From Microbacterium sp. LWS13-1.2 (GTDB lineage Bacteria; Actinomycetota; Actinomycetes; Actinomycetales; Microbacteriaceae): a stretch of 64,000 nucleotides of DNA. The notes under the pieces were generated by a model. The model saw only the letters and a list, made by a program, of their open reading frames with translations. It was not told the DNA's origin and ran no database searches. The translations under genes were made by a program, and so were the position numbers. Numbering within the stretch: position 1 is the first letter of the stretch; every line of letters starts with the position of its first letter. Shown one piece after another: positions 33,103-41,845 of this stretch. The stretch is from positions 1,488,001 to 1,552,000 of the forward strand of contig NZ_CP151632.1 of NCBI RefSeq assembly GCF_040144835.1, written 5' to 3'.

Positions 33103-34764
33103 CTACGACACGCGACCGTCGCCCGGACGCGAGACCCGCAGCCAGCGGTAGCCGTAGGCGGGAACCTCGAGCTCCACGCCTCCCCGCTCATCGAGAGGGA
33201 TGCGCTCCGCTCCCAGCAGATCGACGAGGCGGGTGCCGTCGGGCTCGTCCTTCAGCGAGAAGCTCGTCGTGGCCGGCACGTCGGCGAAGTTGTGGATCGC
33301 GACCATGCGGCCGACGTCCGCGCGGAGCGAATGCACCAGGAGAGTGTCGACGGGCTGCTCCAGCACCTCCAGCGTGCCCCACCCGAGCTCCGGCGAGATG
33401 CGGTACCGCGAGATGAGATCACGGAAGAAGTGCAGCAGCGACTCGCGGTCCTCGATCTGGTCCGCCGCGTTGACGTGCTGCGGCGCGTAGCCGTCGCCGG
33501 GCGGCTGCGCGATCAGGCGGGACGGCGCCGCCTGCGAGAACCCGCCGTTCTTCTCCGACGTCCACTGCATCGGCGTGCGCACGGCGCTGCGCCCGGGGAT
33601 GTCGATGTTCTCCCCCATCCCGATCTCCTCGCCGTAGAACAGCACCGGCGTGCCGGGGAGCGTGAACAGGAGGCTGTAGGCCATGCGGATGCGCCGCGGA
33701 TCCCCGAGCATCGGAGGGAGCCGGCGCGTGATGCCCCGGCCGAACACGCGCTGCCGCTCGTCGGGCGCGAACGCGTCGAACACCTCCTCCCGCTCGGCGT
33801 CGGTCAGCTTGTCGAGGGTCAGCTCGTCGTGATTGCGCAGGAAGTTCGCCCACTGCACGTCCTCGGGGAGGACCGGTCGAGAGGTCAGCGCCGCGACGAG
33901 CGGCGCAGGATCCCGCCGTGCCAGCGCCAGGTAGAACGCCTGCATCCCGACGAAATCGAACTGCATCGACAGCTCGCTCACGTCGCCGCCCCCGAAGTAG
34001 GCGACCTGCTGGTCGTACGGGAGGTTCACCTCCCCGAGCAGGATGGCCTCGCTCGAGCGGCGCTGCAGGAAGCGCCGGAAGTCGCGCAGCAGCTCGTGCG
34101 GATCCGGGATCTCGGCGCCCGGGGGCATCTCGAGGAGGAAGGGCACCGCGTCCACACGGAACCCCGACACGCCCATCTGCAGCCAGTACCCGATGACGCG
34201 GGCGAGCTCGTCGCGCACGGCGGGATTGGCGATGTTCAGGTCGGGCTGATGCTCGTAGAAGCTGTGCTGGTACCACTGTCCCGACGCCTCGTCCTTGGAC
34301 CAGACACCGTCGGCCTCGCCGGGGAAGACCGGATTCTTCTGACCCTTCGGCGGTGCATCGTCGCGCCAGATGTAGTAGTCCCGGTACGGGGAGTTGACGC
34401 TGCGCTTGGCCTTCTGGAACCACGGATGCCGATCCGAGGTGTGGTTGACGACGAGATCCACGATCACCCGCATGCCCCGGTCGTGGGCCGTGCGGATCAT
34501 CTCCACGAACTCTCCATGGTTGCCCAGCCTCGGGTCCACGCCGTAGAAGTCGGTGATGTCGTAACCGTCGTCGCGATCGGGGGTCGGATAGAACGGCATG
34601 AGCCAGAGGCACGTCACGCCGAGCTGGGCGAGGTAGTCGATGCGCTGCGCGAGGCCCTGCATATCGCCGACGCCGTCGCCGTCGGAGTCGAGGTACGTCT
34701 CGACGTCGAGGCAGTAGATGATCGCGTTCTTCCACCAGAGGTCGCTGGTGTCGGTGATCTTCAT
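33103..34764 (-). CDS. GH13 alpha-amylase-family protein, trehalose-synthase-like
   Basis: A 553-residue GH13 protein. The four signature regions are visible: DLVVNHTSDRHPWF (region I), GFRVDAVPFLLE (region II, nucleophile Asp), ILLGEVNLPYDQ (region III, acid Glu) and NFLRNHDELTLDKL (region IV, Asp). The N-terminal SDLWWKNAIIYCLDVETYLDSDGDGVGD resembles trehalose synthase/maltose glucosylmutase rather than secreted amylases, and no signal peptide is present. GGGAGG lies before ATG 34764. Further upstream in-frame starts are less likely. Confidence 0.86.
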   Translation of the reverse strand: MKITDTSDLWWKNAIIYCLDVETYLDSDGDGVGDMQGLAQRIDYLAQLGVTCLWLMPFYPTPDRDDGYDITDFYGVDPRLGNHGEFVEMIRTAHDRGMRVIVDLVVNHTSDRHPWFQKAKRSVNSPYRDYYIWRDDAPPKGQKNPVFPGEADGVWSKDEASGQWYQHSFYEHQPDLNIANPAVRDELARVIGYWLQMGVSGFRVDAVPFLLEMPPGAEIPDPHELLRDFRRFLQRRSSEAILLGEVNLPYDQQVAYFGGGDVSELSMQFDFVGMQAFYLALARRDPAPLVAALTSRPVLPEDVQWANFLRNHDELTLDKLTDAEREEVFDAFAPDERQRVFGRGITRRLPPMLGDPRRIRMAYSLLFTLPGTPVLFYGEEIGMGENIDIPGRSAVRTPMQWTSEKNGGFSQAAPSRLIAQPPGDGYAPQHVNAADQIEDRESLLHFFRDLISRYRISPELGWGTLEVLEQPVDTLLVHSLRADVGRMVAIHNFADVPATTSFSLKDEPDGTRLVDLLGAERIPLDERGGVELEVPAYGYRWLRVSRPGDGRVS

Positions 34765-34944
34765 CGCGCCTCCCACAGCGGAGCAGGCAGATCGCTCGGG
34801 ACGAGCTGCACGCAGGACGGGAACAAGCCTTCGTACTCCATCCCGCGAGTCTGCCGGGCGTCTCGCGTCTCGGGCAGGCCCTTGAGATCCCCGGCGGTCT
34901 TGGGTACGAGGGGCGGGCGGCCGCAGGATCCGATCCGGCGCGAC

Positions 34945-34950
34945 TAGAGT
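34945..34950 (+). promoter_or_regulatory. Leaderless-type -10 for the SulP transporter
   Basis: TAGAGT ends eight bases before GTG 34959, and no ribosome-binding site lies between. Confidence 0.58.
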
Positions 34951-34958
34951 CTTCACCC

Positions 34959-36461
34959 GTGTCCACCGTCGCCGAATCCGCTGATCGCTATCGCATCGAG
35001 CCGACCGTTCTGCAGGCGCTGCGGCGCCCCCGGCTGCTCACCCGCGAGATGCTCGCGGGACTGGTCGTGGCTCTCGCGCTCATCCCCGAGGCGATCGCGT
35101 TCTCGGTCGTCGCCGGCGTCGATCCTCGCGTCGGCCTGTTCTCGTCGTTCGTGCTCTCTGTGGTCATCGCATTCACCGGTGGTCGCCCCGCGATGATCAC
35201 CGCCGCGGCCGGTGCGGTCGCGCTCGTGATCGCACCCGTCTCGCGCGAGTACGGGGCCGACTACCTCATCGTCACCATCGCCCTTGCGGGCGTGATCCAG
35301 GTCGTGCTCGCCGTGCTCGGCGTCGCCCGGCTCATGCGGTTCATCCCGCGCAGCGTCATGGTCGGTTTCGTGAACGCCCTGGCGATCCTGATCTTCCTGT
35401 CGCAGGTGCCTCAGCTCGTCGACGTTCCCTGGGCGGTGTACGTGCTGGTGGCCGTGGGCCTGGGCATCCTGTTCGTCTGGCCGCGCATCACGCGTGCGAT
35501 CCCCGCGCCGCTCATCGCGATCGTGCTGCTGACCGCCGCGGTCGTCGTGTTCGGGCTCTCGGCGGTGCCGAACGTCGCCGACCAGGGTGAGCTGCCCCGC
35601 AGTCTTCCCGAGCTGCTCATCCCGAACGTGCCGCTGACCTGGGAGACCCTGCAGATCGTCGCCCCGTACGCCTTCGCCGCGGCTCTGGTCGGCCTTCTCG
35701 AGTCGCTCATGACTGCCAAGCTCGTCGACGACATCACCGACACCCGCTCGCGCAAGACGCGCGAGGCCTGGGGCCTCGGCGTCGCCAACCTCGCCTCGGC
35801 CTTCTTCGGAGGCACCGGCGGCTGCGCGATGATCGGCCAGACGATGATCAACGTCAAGACCTCCGGCGGCCGCACGCGCATCTCGACGTTCCTGGCGGGC
35901 GTGTGGGTGCTGATCCTCGTCGTCGTCCTCGGCGACATCGTCGGACTCATCCCCATGGCGGCACTCGTGGCCGTCATGATTGCCGTCTCGGCGATGACCT
36001 TCGACTGGCACAGCATCCGGCCGGCGACGCTGAAGCGGATGCCGCTGAGCGAGACCGCCGTCATGCTGGTCACCGTCATCGCGACCGTGTGGACGCACAA
36101 CCTGGCAGTCGGCGTCATCCTGGGCGTGCTGGCCGCGATGGTGCTGTTCGCCCGCCGGGTCGCCCACTTCACCACCGTCACCCGCACCGTCGACGGCGAG
36201 ACGGCCCGCTACCGGGTCGACGGGGAGCTGTTCTTCGCGTCGAGCAACGACCTGACGACCCAGTTCGAGTACGCGTTCGACCCGGCGCGCGTCGTCATCG
36301 ACCTCTCGCGGACGCACGTGTGGGATGCCTCCACTGTCGCCGCCCTGGATGCTATCGTCACCAAGTACGAGCAACGGGGCATCGAAGTCGAGCTCGAGGG
36401 CATGAGCGCAGCGGCCGCCTCGTTCCACGGCCGGCTGAGCGGGGGGCTGGGCTCCGCCTGA
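34959..36461 (+). CDS. SulP/SLC26-family anion transporter with STAS domain
   Basis: A 500-residue permease. The membrane core (residues about 25-390) has ALALIPEAIAFSVVAGVDPRVGLFSSFV, the SLC26 signature, and MVGFVNALAILIFLSQVPQL. The C-terminal 90 residues form a STAS domain (ARVVIDLSRTHVWDASTVAALDAIVTKYEQRGIEVELEG). It probably moves sulfate, bicarbonate or another anion across the cytoplasmic membrane. No carbonic anhydrase or sulfate gene is adjacent, so the substrate is open. Confidence 0.92.
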   Translation: MSTVAESADRYRIEPTVLQALRRPRLLTREMLAGLVVALALIPEAIAFSVVAGVDPRVGLFSSFVLSVVIAFTGGRPAMITAAAGAVALVIAPVSREYGADYLIVTIALAGVIQVVLAVLGVARLMRFIPRSVMVGFVNALAILIFLSQVPQLVDVPWAVYVLVAVGLGILFVWPRITRAIPAPLIAIVLLTAAVVVFGLSAVPNVADQGELPRSLPELLIPNVPLTWETLQIVAPYAFAAALVGLLESLMTAKLVDDITDTRSRKTREAWGLGVANLASAFFGGTGGCAMIGQTMINVKTSGGRTRISTFLAGVWVLILVVVLGDIVGLIPMAALVAVMIAVSAMTFDWHSIRPATLKRMPLSETAVMLVTVIATVWTHNLAVGVILGVLAAMVLFARRVAHFTTVTRTVDGETARYRVDGELFFASSNDLTTQFEYAFDPARVVIDLSRTHVWDASTVAALDAIVTKYEQRGIEVELEGMSAAAASFHGRLSGGLGSA

Positions 36462-36519
36462 CGGCACGCTCCGGCACGACCGGGCCGCAAGGCCTTGCGC
36501 CCGCACACCGGGATCTGCG

Positions 36520-36525
36520 TACCGT
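36520..36525 (+). promoter_or_regulatory. Near-start -10 for the EEP-family gene
   Basis: TACCGT ends five bases before ATG 36531; no Shine-Dalgarno is visible. Confidence 0.5.
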
Positions 36526-36530
36526 AAGCA

Positions 36531-37397
36531 ATGCACACGCGACCGACGACGCCCGCCGGTGCGCGCAGACCCGGGCCGCTGATCGGCCCCGTGACCCCGC
36601 CGGAGCTCCACGTGATAACCTTCAACGTCCGGCGCCGGATGAGCGGCCTCGCGTGGCGTCGCGCTGACCGGTGGCGTCACCGGGAGGCCGCCGTCAGGGC
36701 TCTCCTGCGGATGGAGCAGCCGACCATCGTGGGCGCGCAGGAGGTGCTTGCGGACCAGGCCGATGCGATGCGGGACGCGCTGGGCGCGCGCTACCGCTTC
36801 ATCGGGCGCGGTCACGGCCCGCGCGGCACCGGAGAGGGCTGCCCGCTCTTCTTCGACACCGAGCGACTCGACCTCGTCGAATGGGAGCAGACCGCCCTGT
36901 CGGAGCACTCCCGCGAGCCGGGATCGCGCTCGTGGGGAAACCTCATCCCCCGCATCGCGGTGACGGCGCTCTTCCGGGACCGGGGAACCGGGCTCGTCTT
37001 CACCGCCGTCAACACCCACCTCGATCCGTTCTCGTCCCGCTCCCGCATCCGCTCGGTCGAGGCGCTTCTGGCGATGGCCGACCCGGGCCCGGCGATCCTG
37101 ACCGGCGATCTCAACGCCGGCGAGGGGTCGCGCACCCTCAGGGCGCTGCTCGGCGACGGTTCGCTGCGTGACGCCTGGACCGCCGCGGGCGAGCGCGTGA
37201 CGGCATCCGTCGGCACGTTCGCCAACTACCGCGCGCCGCGACCGGACAGGGCACGCATCGACTGGATCGTCGTGACGCCGGATGTCGGGGTGGAGCGGGC
37301 GGCGATCAACGCCTTCCGCCACGGGGACGTGTGGCCCTCCGACCACCTCCCCGTGCAGGCGGTCGTGACGGTGCGAACAGAACGGGCACGCCAGTGA
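36531..37397 (+). CDS. Endonuclease/exonuclease/phosphatase-family protein
   Basis: A 288-residue EEP-fold protein. Residues in the expected order are ITFNVRRRM (Asn), IVGAQEVLADQ (Glu), VFTAVNTHLDPFSSRSR (His, Asp), ILTGDLNAGEG (Asp-x-Asn), RARIDWIVV (Asp) and PSDHLPVQA (Asp-His). All catalytic positions are present, so it should be an active metal-dependent phosphoesterase. Substrates may be nucleic acid, lipid or sugar phosphates. It is coupled to the next gene by a GTGA overlap. Confidence 0.88.
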   Translation: MHTRPTTPAGARRPGPLIGPVTPPELHVITFNVRRRMSGLAWRRADRWRHREAAVRALLRMEQPTIVGAQEVLADQADAMRDALGARYRFIGRGHGPRGTGEGCPLFFDTERLDLVEWEQTALSEHSREPGSRSWGNLIPRIAVTALFRDRGTGLVFTAVNTHLDPFSSRSRIRSVEALLAMADPGPAILTGDLNAGEGSRTLRALLGDGSLRDAWTAAGERVTASVGTFANYRAPRPDRARIDWIVVTPDVGVERAAINAFRHGDVWPSDHLPVQAVVTVRTERARQ

Positions 37398-37972
37398 TCC
37401 AGCGCTTCCTCCGGCCGCCGAGCGGCGCCGGCGAGTGGATCGCGGACGGGATCCGGGTGCTGGGGCCGCTCAGTGTCGTCGCCGGGTTCGTCTGGTGGGC
37501 GCCTGCCGACGCCGGCGTGCTGGCCCTCGCTCTCATCGGGCTCGTCCTCCCCCGGTTCGCGGGGGTGAGACCGGGCCTCGACATCGCCTTCTGCGTCACT
37601 GTGCTCGTCGCAGCCTGGAGCAACCTCCTCCTGCTGTACCAGACGGTGCCCGGCTGGGACCTCGTCGTGCACTTCGTCTTCACCGGCATGGTGGCCGTCA
37701 TGGCGTACCTCCTGCTCGCGCGGCTCGAGCTCGTGCCGCTGCCTCTCGCGCCGGGGACGCGGCGGGCGACGCCGATCCTGCTCGTGACGAGCCTCGCGCT
37801 GGCACTCAGCGCGGTGTGGGAGATGCTCGAGTGGATCGGCTGGAAGTTCATCTCGGGGGCGATCTTCGTCACCTACGAGGACTCGATCGGCGATATGGCG
37901 GCCGGGGGGCTCGGGGGCCTCCTCGCGGGTCTCCTCGTCGCGCGCGTCAGGCTGCTGGAGGAACAGGACTGA
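37394..37972 (+). CDS. DUF2238/YjdF-like membrane protein
   Basis: A 192-residue protein with about six hydrophobic segments. VPGWDLVVHFVFTGMVAVMAYLLL and the LALALSAVWEMLEWIGWKFISG stretch, then YEDSIGDMAAGGLGGLLAGLL, match DUF2238. Function unknown. GTG 37394 overlaps the stop of the upstream phosphoesterase, so they form one operon. Confidence 0.87.
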   Translation: MIQRFLRPPSGAGEWIADGIRVLGPLSVVAGFVWWAPADAGVLALALIGLVLPRFAGVRPGLDIAFCVTVLVAAWSNLLLLYQTVPGWDLVVHFVFTGMVAVMAYLLLARLELVPLPLAPGTRRATPILLVTSLALALSAVWEMLEWIGWKFISGAIFVTYEDSIGDMAAGGLGGLLAGLLVARVRLLEEQD

Positions 37973-38190
37973 GCTCGACGAGCCGCATGTCGCGCAGCTC
38001 GCCCGCGTCGACCGTGATCGTCATCATCGTGTGGGCGGGCTGGCGGCGACGGTCGGTCGGCGACCCCGGGTTCAGCAGCCGCAAGCCGCCGGGCGCCGCC
38101 GTGTCCCACGGGATGTGACTGTGGCCGAACACCACCACATCGGTGTCGGGAAACGCCGCCGCCATCCGCGCCTGCCCGCCGAAACTCGAA
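37947..38190 (-). pseudogene. Metallophosphoesterase C-terminal remnant (YfcE/MJ0936-like)
   Basis: The minus strand encodes [37 protein letters not shown] and MMTITVDAG, the C-terminal metal site (GHSH and NPGS) of the YfcE/MJ0936 phosphoesterase family. The N-terminal metal ligands (DxH, GD, GNHD) are missing because the frame ends at the msrB promoter region around 38190. The 3' end overlaps the convergent DUF2238 gene by 26 bp. It is a 5'-truncated fragment. Confidence 0.75.
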
Positions 38191-38281
38191 GCTGGCTCCC
38201 AGGTTCGCGGGACCAAAAGGGATGCGGCATCCGTTCTCCTCTATGACGCCGCAGCCAGCGACGCCGCTTCCAGGAGGAATC

Positions 38282-38749
38282 GTGAGCAACGACTACCGCA
38301 AGACTCCCGAGGCGCTCAGCCGCCTCACCGACACCCAGTACCACGTCACACAGGAGGACGGCACCGAGCCGCCCTTCCGCAACGAGTACTGGAACAACCA
38401 CGAGCCCGGCATCTACGTCGACGTCGTCTCGGGCCAGCCGCTGTTCTCGTCGACCGACAAGTACGACAGCGGAACCGGATGGCCGAGCTTCACCAAGCCG
38501 ATCGAGCCGGACGCCGTCGAGACCAAGAAGGACTGGAAGCTGCTCCTGCCCCGCACCGAGGTGCGCTCGTCGGGAGCCGGCAGCCATCTCGGTCATGTCT
38601 TCCCCGACGGCCCACGGCAGGCCGGCGGCCTGAGATACTGCATGAACTCCGCCGCACTGCGCTTCGTGCCCGCCTCGTCGCTCGACGACGAGGGCTACGG
38701 CGCCTACCGACACCTCTTCACCGCCCAGAACCAGGAGCACACATCATGA
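38282..38749 (+). CDS. msrB: Peptide methionine-R-sulfoxide reductase
   Basis: A 155-residue MsrB. Signature segments are [28 protein letters not shown] and [13 protein letters not shown] with the catalytic cysteine. The two CxxC zinc motifs of many MsrBs are absent. It repairs the R-epimer of methionine sulfoxide. AGGAGG precedes GTG 38282. The stop overlaps the msrA ATG (ATGA). Confidence 0.95.
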   Translation: MSNDYRKTPEALSRLTDTQYHVTQEDGTEPPFRNEYWNNHEPGIYVDVVSGQPLFSSTDKYDSGTGWPSFTKPIEPDAVETKKDWKLLLPRTEVRSSGAGSHLGHVFPDGPRQAGGLRYCMNSAALRFVPASSLDDEGYGAYRHLFTAQNQEHTS

Positions 38750-39300
38750 CCAGCGGACCCTTCGACACCGGCGAGATCACCCGCACCCCCGGCACCGAGA
38801 CGGCGGTCCTCGCCGGCGGCTGTTTCTGGGGCATGGAAGACCTCATCCGCCGCCAGCCGGGCGTTCTCGACACCCGCGTCGGCTACACCGGCGGCGAGAA
38901 CGCGCACGCGACGTACCGCAAGCACCCGGGCCACGCGGAGGCGGTGGAGATCGTCTTCGACCCCACGAAGACGACGTACCGCGACATCCTCGCGTTCTTC
39001 TTCCAGATCCACGACCCGTCGACGCTGAACCGCCAGGGCAACGACATCGGCTCGAGCTACCGCTCGGCGATCTTCCCCCTCTCCCCCGAGCAGGAGCAGG
39101 TCGCCCGCGAGACCATCGCCGACGTCGACGCGTCGGGGCTGTGGCCGGGCAACGCCGTCACCACGATCGAGCCCGCCGGCCCGTTCTGGGAGGCCGAGCC
39201 CGAGCACCAGGACTACCTGCTGCGCATCCCCAACGGCTACACGTGCCACTTCCCGCGTGCCGGGTGGGTGCTGCCCAAGCGCGCTGACGCCACCGCGTGA
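38746..39300 (+). CDS. msrA: Peptide methionine-S-sulfoxide reductase
   Basis: A 184-residue MsrA with the catalytic motif [18 protein letters not shown] and the conserved [41 protein letters not shown] segments. It reduces the S-epimer of methionine sulfoxide, complementing MsrB. AGGAG precedes the ATG. A long inverted repeat 49 bp after the stop is the probable terminator of the msrBA operon. Confidence 0.96.
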   Translation: MTSGPFDTGEITRTPGTETAVLAGGCFWGMEDLIRRQPGVLDTRVGYTGGENAHATYRKHPGHAEAVEIVFDPTKTTYRDILAFFFQIHDPSTLNRQGNDIGSSYRSAIFPLSPEQEQVARETIADVDASGLWPGNAVTTIEPAGPFWEAEPEHQDYLLRIPNGYTCHFPRAGWVLPKRADATA

Positions 39301-39348
39301 CGACGACTTCTCGGGGTTGAGCGAGCAGCTCAGCACGGACGAGAGAGC

Positions 39349-39380
39349 GGATGCCGCGACCCGGCCGGGTCGCGGCATCC
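39349..39380 (+). terminator. msrBA terminator, 32-bp perfect palindrome
   Basis: GGATGCCGCGACCCGG followed directly by its exact complement, 16 bp per arm; the hairpin would have a small GGCC loop. No U-tract follows. Confidence 0.75.
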
Positions 39381-39454
39381 GTGTATCTGGCCCCGGTCGC
39401 TCACCCTCTTCCGAGCAACCGCCGTGCGTGCGCGGCGGAAAGAGTGGAGCGATC

Positions 39455-40387
39455 ATGACCGAAGCAGCGCAGTCCCCGCTCGGCACGGGACTGATCGGCG
39501 ATGCATCCTGGGTCACCTGGCTGAGGATCCAGCTCGCCCGTGTTCCCAATGCCGCGCGTTCGCGTGCCGCCGAGCGGGAGCGGGAGGCGCTCCACGAGCA
39601 GCCCGCCGGCCTGCTGAGCGGCGACGAGCCGGGCTTCCACGCGGCGGCGATGAAGGTGGCCACGTCCGCACCGCGGCAGTTCGGGCGACTCGACGAGGTG
39701 CTCCTGCGGGGGCGGTTCGTGCTGCGCGGAGACGACATCTCGACCCTCGACGAACTCGTCCGCGAAGCGGTGCGCATCGCCGCCGGGGGCTTCGCCGGCT
39801 CCGGTCCGCACTCCTCCGACGTCGCCGCGCTCGAGGCCCGCCTGCGGTACGCGGATGACTTCCTCAAGCGCCGGGAGGGTGAGATCGCGCGCCGGAGATA
39901 CGCGCGCGGGCTCGTCGGCGGCGTCATCCTCACCGCTGTCGCCCTCGCCCTGATCGGCGGTGTCGGTGCGGCGGTGATCACGCTGTGGCGGGGAGGTGCC
40001 ATGCCGCCCGATCAAGCCGACGCGCTGCGGGACGTCCTGGTCGCACTGGGCGCAGGTGCTGCCGGCGCGTGCGTCAGCGTGCTTCTGCGGATGCACAAGA
40101 TGGGCAACCTGCCGATCGAGGTCGCCGACGGCGGCGCGGCGAGGTACCGCATCGTCCTCGGGTGGTTCTTCGCCGCCGCGGTCGTCTTCCTGCTCAAGAG
40201 CGGACTCCTCTCCGTCGTGTTCGTGATCCCCGAGGGGCGCGTCGAGAGCTGGTTCTTCTGGGGCTCGGTGGGTTTCCTCGCGGGCTTCAACGAGCGCTGG
40301 GCGACCAACCTCATCTCGCGTCGACCCGAAGACGTCGGGTCCGACGCCGCACCCGATGCCGGGACGACCGGCCCACGAGGGAGATAG
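39455..40387 (+). CDS. Membrane protein with long cytosolic N-terminal region
   Basis: A 310-residue protein. Residues 1-145 are soluble and charged, with a helical stretch [17 protein letters not shown]. Four hydrophobic segments follow: [67 protein letters not shown] and [23 protein letters not shown] precedes ATG 39455. No family is recognised. A 6-bp hairpin at 40407-40421 may terminate it. Confidence 0.8.
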   Translation: MTEAAQSPLGTGLIGDASWVTWLRIQLARVPNAARSRAAEREREALHEQPAGLLSGDEPGFHAAAMKVATSAPRQFGRLDEVLLRGRFVLRGDDISTLDELVREAVRIAAGGFAGSGPHSSDVAALEARLRYADDFLKRREGEIARRRYARGLVGGVILTAVALALIGGVGAAVITLWRGGAMPPDQADALRDVLVALGAGAAGACVSVLLRMHKMGNLPIEVADGGAARYRIVLGWFFAAAVVFLLKSGLLSVVFVIPEGRVESWFFWGSVGFLAGFNERWATNLISRRPEDVGSDAAPDAGTTGPRGR

Positions 40388-40941
40388 CCGGTTTCAGGCG
40401 CGACATCCGCCGCTTCGGCGGGTCGCGGGGCGACACACGGGCTTTCACACACCGGAGCATGCTAACCTGGAGCGCCCGATCGGGCTGTTTTGTCGACATC
40501 CTCTGCCATCAACGAGGAATGCAGAGCTTCCGACGTCCACCGCCGAGTGCGGTTTCACTCCCATCGATTTCGTGCCCCTTCCGCCTCGCGGACGCGCACC
40601 TTCTGAAAGTTCCTTTGACTTCCGTCACTTCCACAGCATCACCGGCACATCTCCTGCTCGACTGGCACCAGGCCGACGCCGACGTCTTCGTCGCGACCGC
40701 CGCCGGCGAGTACGCGGGGTTCGTCGCTGTCGGCTCCCACGGCTTCGAGGCGCAGAGCGCCCTCGGGTCGCCCCTCGGCGTGCACCCCACGCAGCCCCAG
40801 GCATCCGCGGCAGTCGCCGCGTCGTTCGCCTCGCACACCGTCGCACCCGCGCGCCACGCGCGCCACACACGTCCACTGCGCGCTCGCGCGAGTGGCACCC
40901 GCGGCCGTTCACACGGCCCACGAAAAAGAAGGAAAGACACG
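40388..40941 (+). other. Long leader of the cold-shock gene with a coding-like stretch
   Basis: No gene with a clear start and stop. From about 40627 to 40850 one frame has strong actinobacterial codon use and encodes [20 protein letters not shown] and [20 protein letters not shown], which looks like a small conserved domain. It has no stop and continues in frame into the cold-shock protein. Possible starts are ATG 40519 (GAGG just upstream) or TTG 40615. It may be a degraded small gene, an N-terminal extension, or part of a long regulatory leader. Confidence 0.45.
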
Positions 40942-41145
40942 ATGGCCACTGGCACCGTGAAATGGTTCAACTCGGAGAAGGGCTACGGCTTCATCGCCCC
41001 CGACGACGGTTCGGCCGACCTCTTCGCGCACTTCAGCGCGATCACCGGCGAGGGCTTCAAGGAGCTCCGCGAGGACCAGAAGGTCGAATTCGACGCCGAG
41101 CGTGGCCCGAAGGGCATGCAGGCCGCCAACATCCGGCCGCTTTGA
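40942..41145 (+). CDS. Cold-shock protein (CspA family)
   Basis: A 67-residue cold-shock domain: [31 protein letters not shown] contains both RNP motifs (KGYGFI and LFAHF). It binds single-stranded RNA/DNA and acts as an RNA chaperone. GAAGGAAAG precedes ATG 40942. Normal full family length supports this start, although the frame upstream is open. A strong terminator follows. Confidence 0.95.
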   Translation: MATGTVKWFNSEKGYGFIAPDDGSADLFAHFSAITGEGFKELREDQKVEFDAERGPKGMQAANIRPL

Positions 41146-41151
41146 TCTGTC

Positions 41152-41186
41152 GTCAGCCGGGGCCGATCACATCGGCCCCGGCTGAC
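41152..41186 (+). terminator. Terminator of the cold-shock gene
   Basis: A 15-bp perfect stem, GTCAGCCGGGGCCGA with its complement, and a 5-base TCACA loop. It also lies just after the stop of the convergent GyrI-like gene. Confidence 0.85.
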
Positions 41187-41206
41187 TGCCGACAGTCATC
41201 CTGCAC

Positions 41207-41845
41207 TCACCCCGCCGGATCGGCAGGCCTCGCCTGCTCGACCGGCTGGCGCAGAATCGTCCGGAGCCGCTCGGGAGCCGAGCGACGCGGATCGGTCAGG
41301 TAGATCTCGTGGTGCAGCCCACGCATGCGCAGGTCTGCATCCGGGATGAACCGGCTGTGCATCTCGTCGAGCACCGGTGCCTCCTCGTCGTACGAGCCCA
41401 CGTGGAGCGTCTGCACGCACGTGCCCTCCACCAGCTCCGTCATCCGCAGCCGATCGATGGCCGCTGAGCCGCCCTTCGCGGCCGCCGCATCCCGTGCCCG
41501 CTCGAAATGAGCGGTGTCGATCCACTCCGGCACGAGACTCATCATCGTCCAGCTCCAGCGCGACTTGTCGCGCTGCGTCGTGAACGTCGCCATGTCATCG
41601 GACCACCACAGTCCCTCGAGCGGCATCACCACGTAGTCCTGACCGAGGTCGGTCTTGCTCAGGAACTTCAGCGTGTAGGCGACGGAGAAGACCGCCGCGA
41701 CCGCCTCCCCGTACGCCTCCGACGTATTCGGATCTCCGTGGCCGTCGACCATCAGATAGTGCATCGCCGGCACGTCGATGATCTCGAACGATCCCCGCGG
41801 CGCTTTGTAGGCGGCGATCGACTTCTTGAGATCGACCTTGCTCAC
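41207..41845 (-). CDS. GyrI-like small-molecule-binding protein
   Basis: A 212-residue protein matching the GyrI-like/YdhR effector-binding fold: FEIIDVPAMHYLMVDGHGDPNTSEAYGEAVAAVFSVAYTLKF, and TCVQTLHVGSYDEEAPVLDEMHSRFI with HHEIYLTDPRRSAPERLRTILRQPV at the end. Family members bind small cationic compounds and some act on xenobiotics. GTG 41845 overlaps the gnd stop (GTGA), so it is co-expressed with gnd. Confidence 0.86.
   Translation of the reverse strand: MSKVDLKKSIAAYKAPRGSFEIIDVPAMHYLMVDGHGDPNTSEAYGEAVAAVFSVAYTLKFLSKTDLGQDYVVMPLEGLWWSDDMATFTTQRDKSRWSWTMMSLVPEWIDTAHFERARDAAAAKGGSAAIDRLRMTELVEGTCVQTLHVGSYDEEAPVLDEMHSRFIPDADLRMRGLHHEIYLTDPRRSAPERLRTILRQPVEQARPADPAG

Noticed and set aside
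34953..37346. A 797-codon open frame opposite the SulP and EEP genes
   Set aside because: It is the antisense of two clear genes; the His/Asp/Arg-rich product is not protein-like.
31189..40457. The 14-mer TTCACACACCGGAG at 31189-31202 and 40444-40457
   Set aside because: Two copies only, different flanks; both are upstream of genes but no promoter logic links them. Could be chance.
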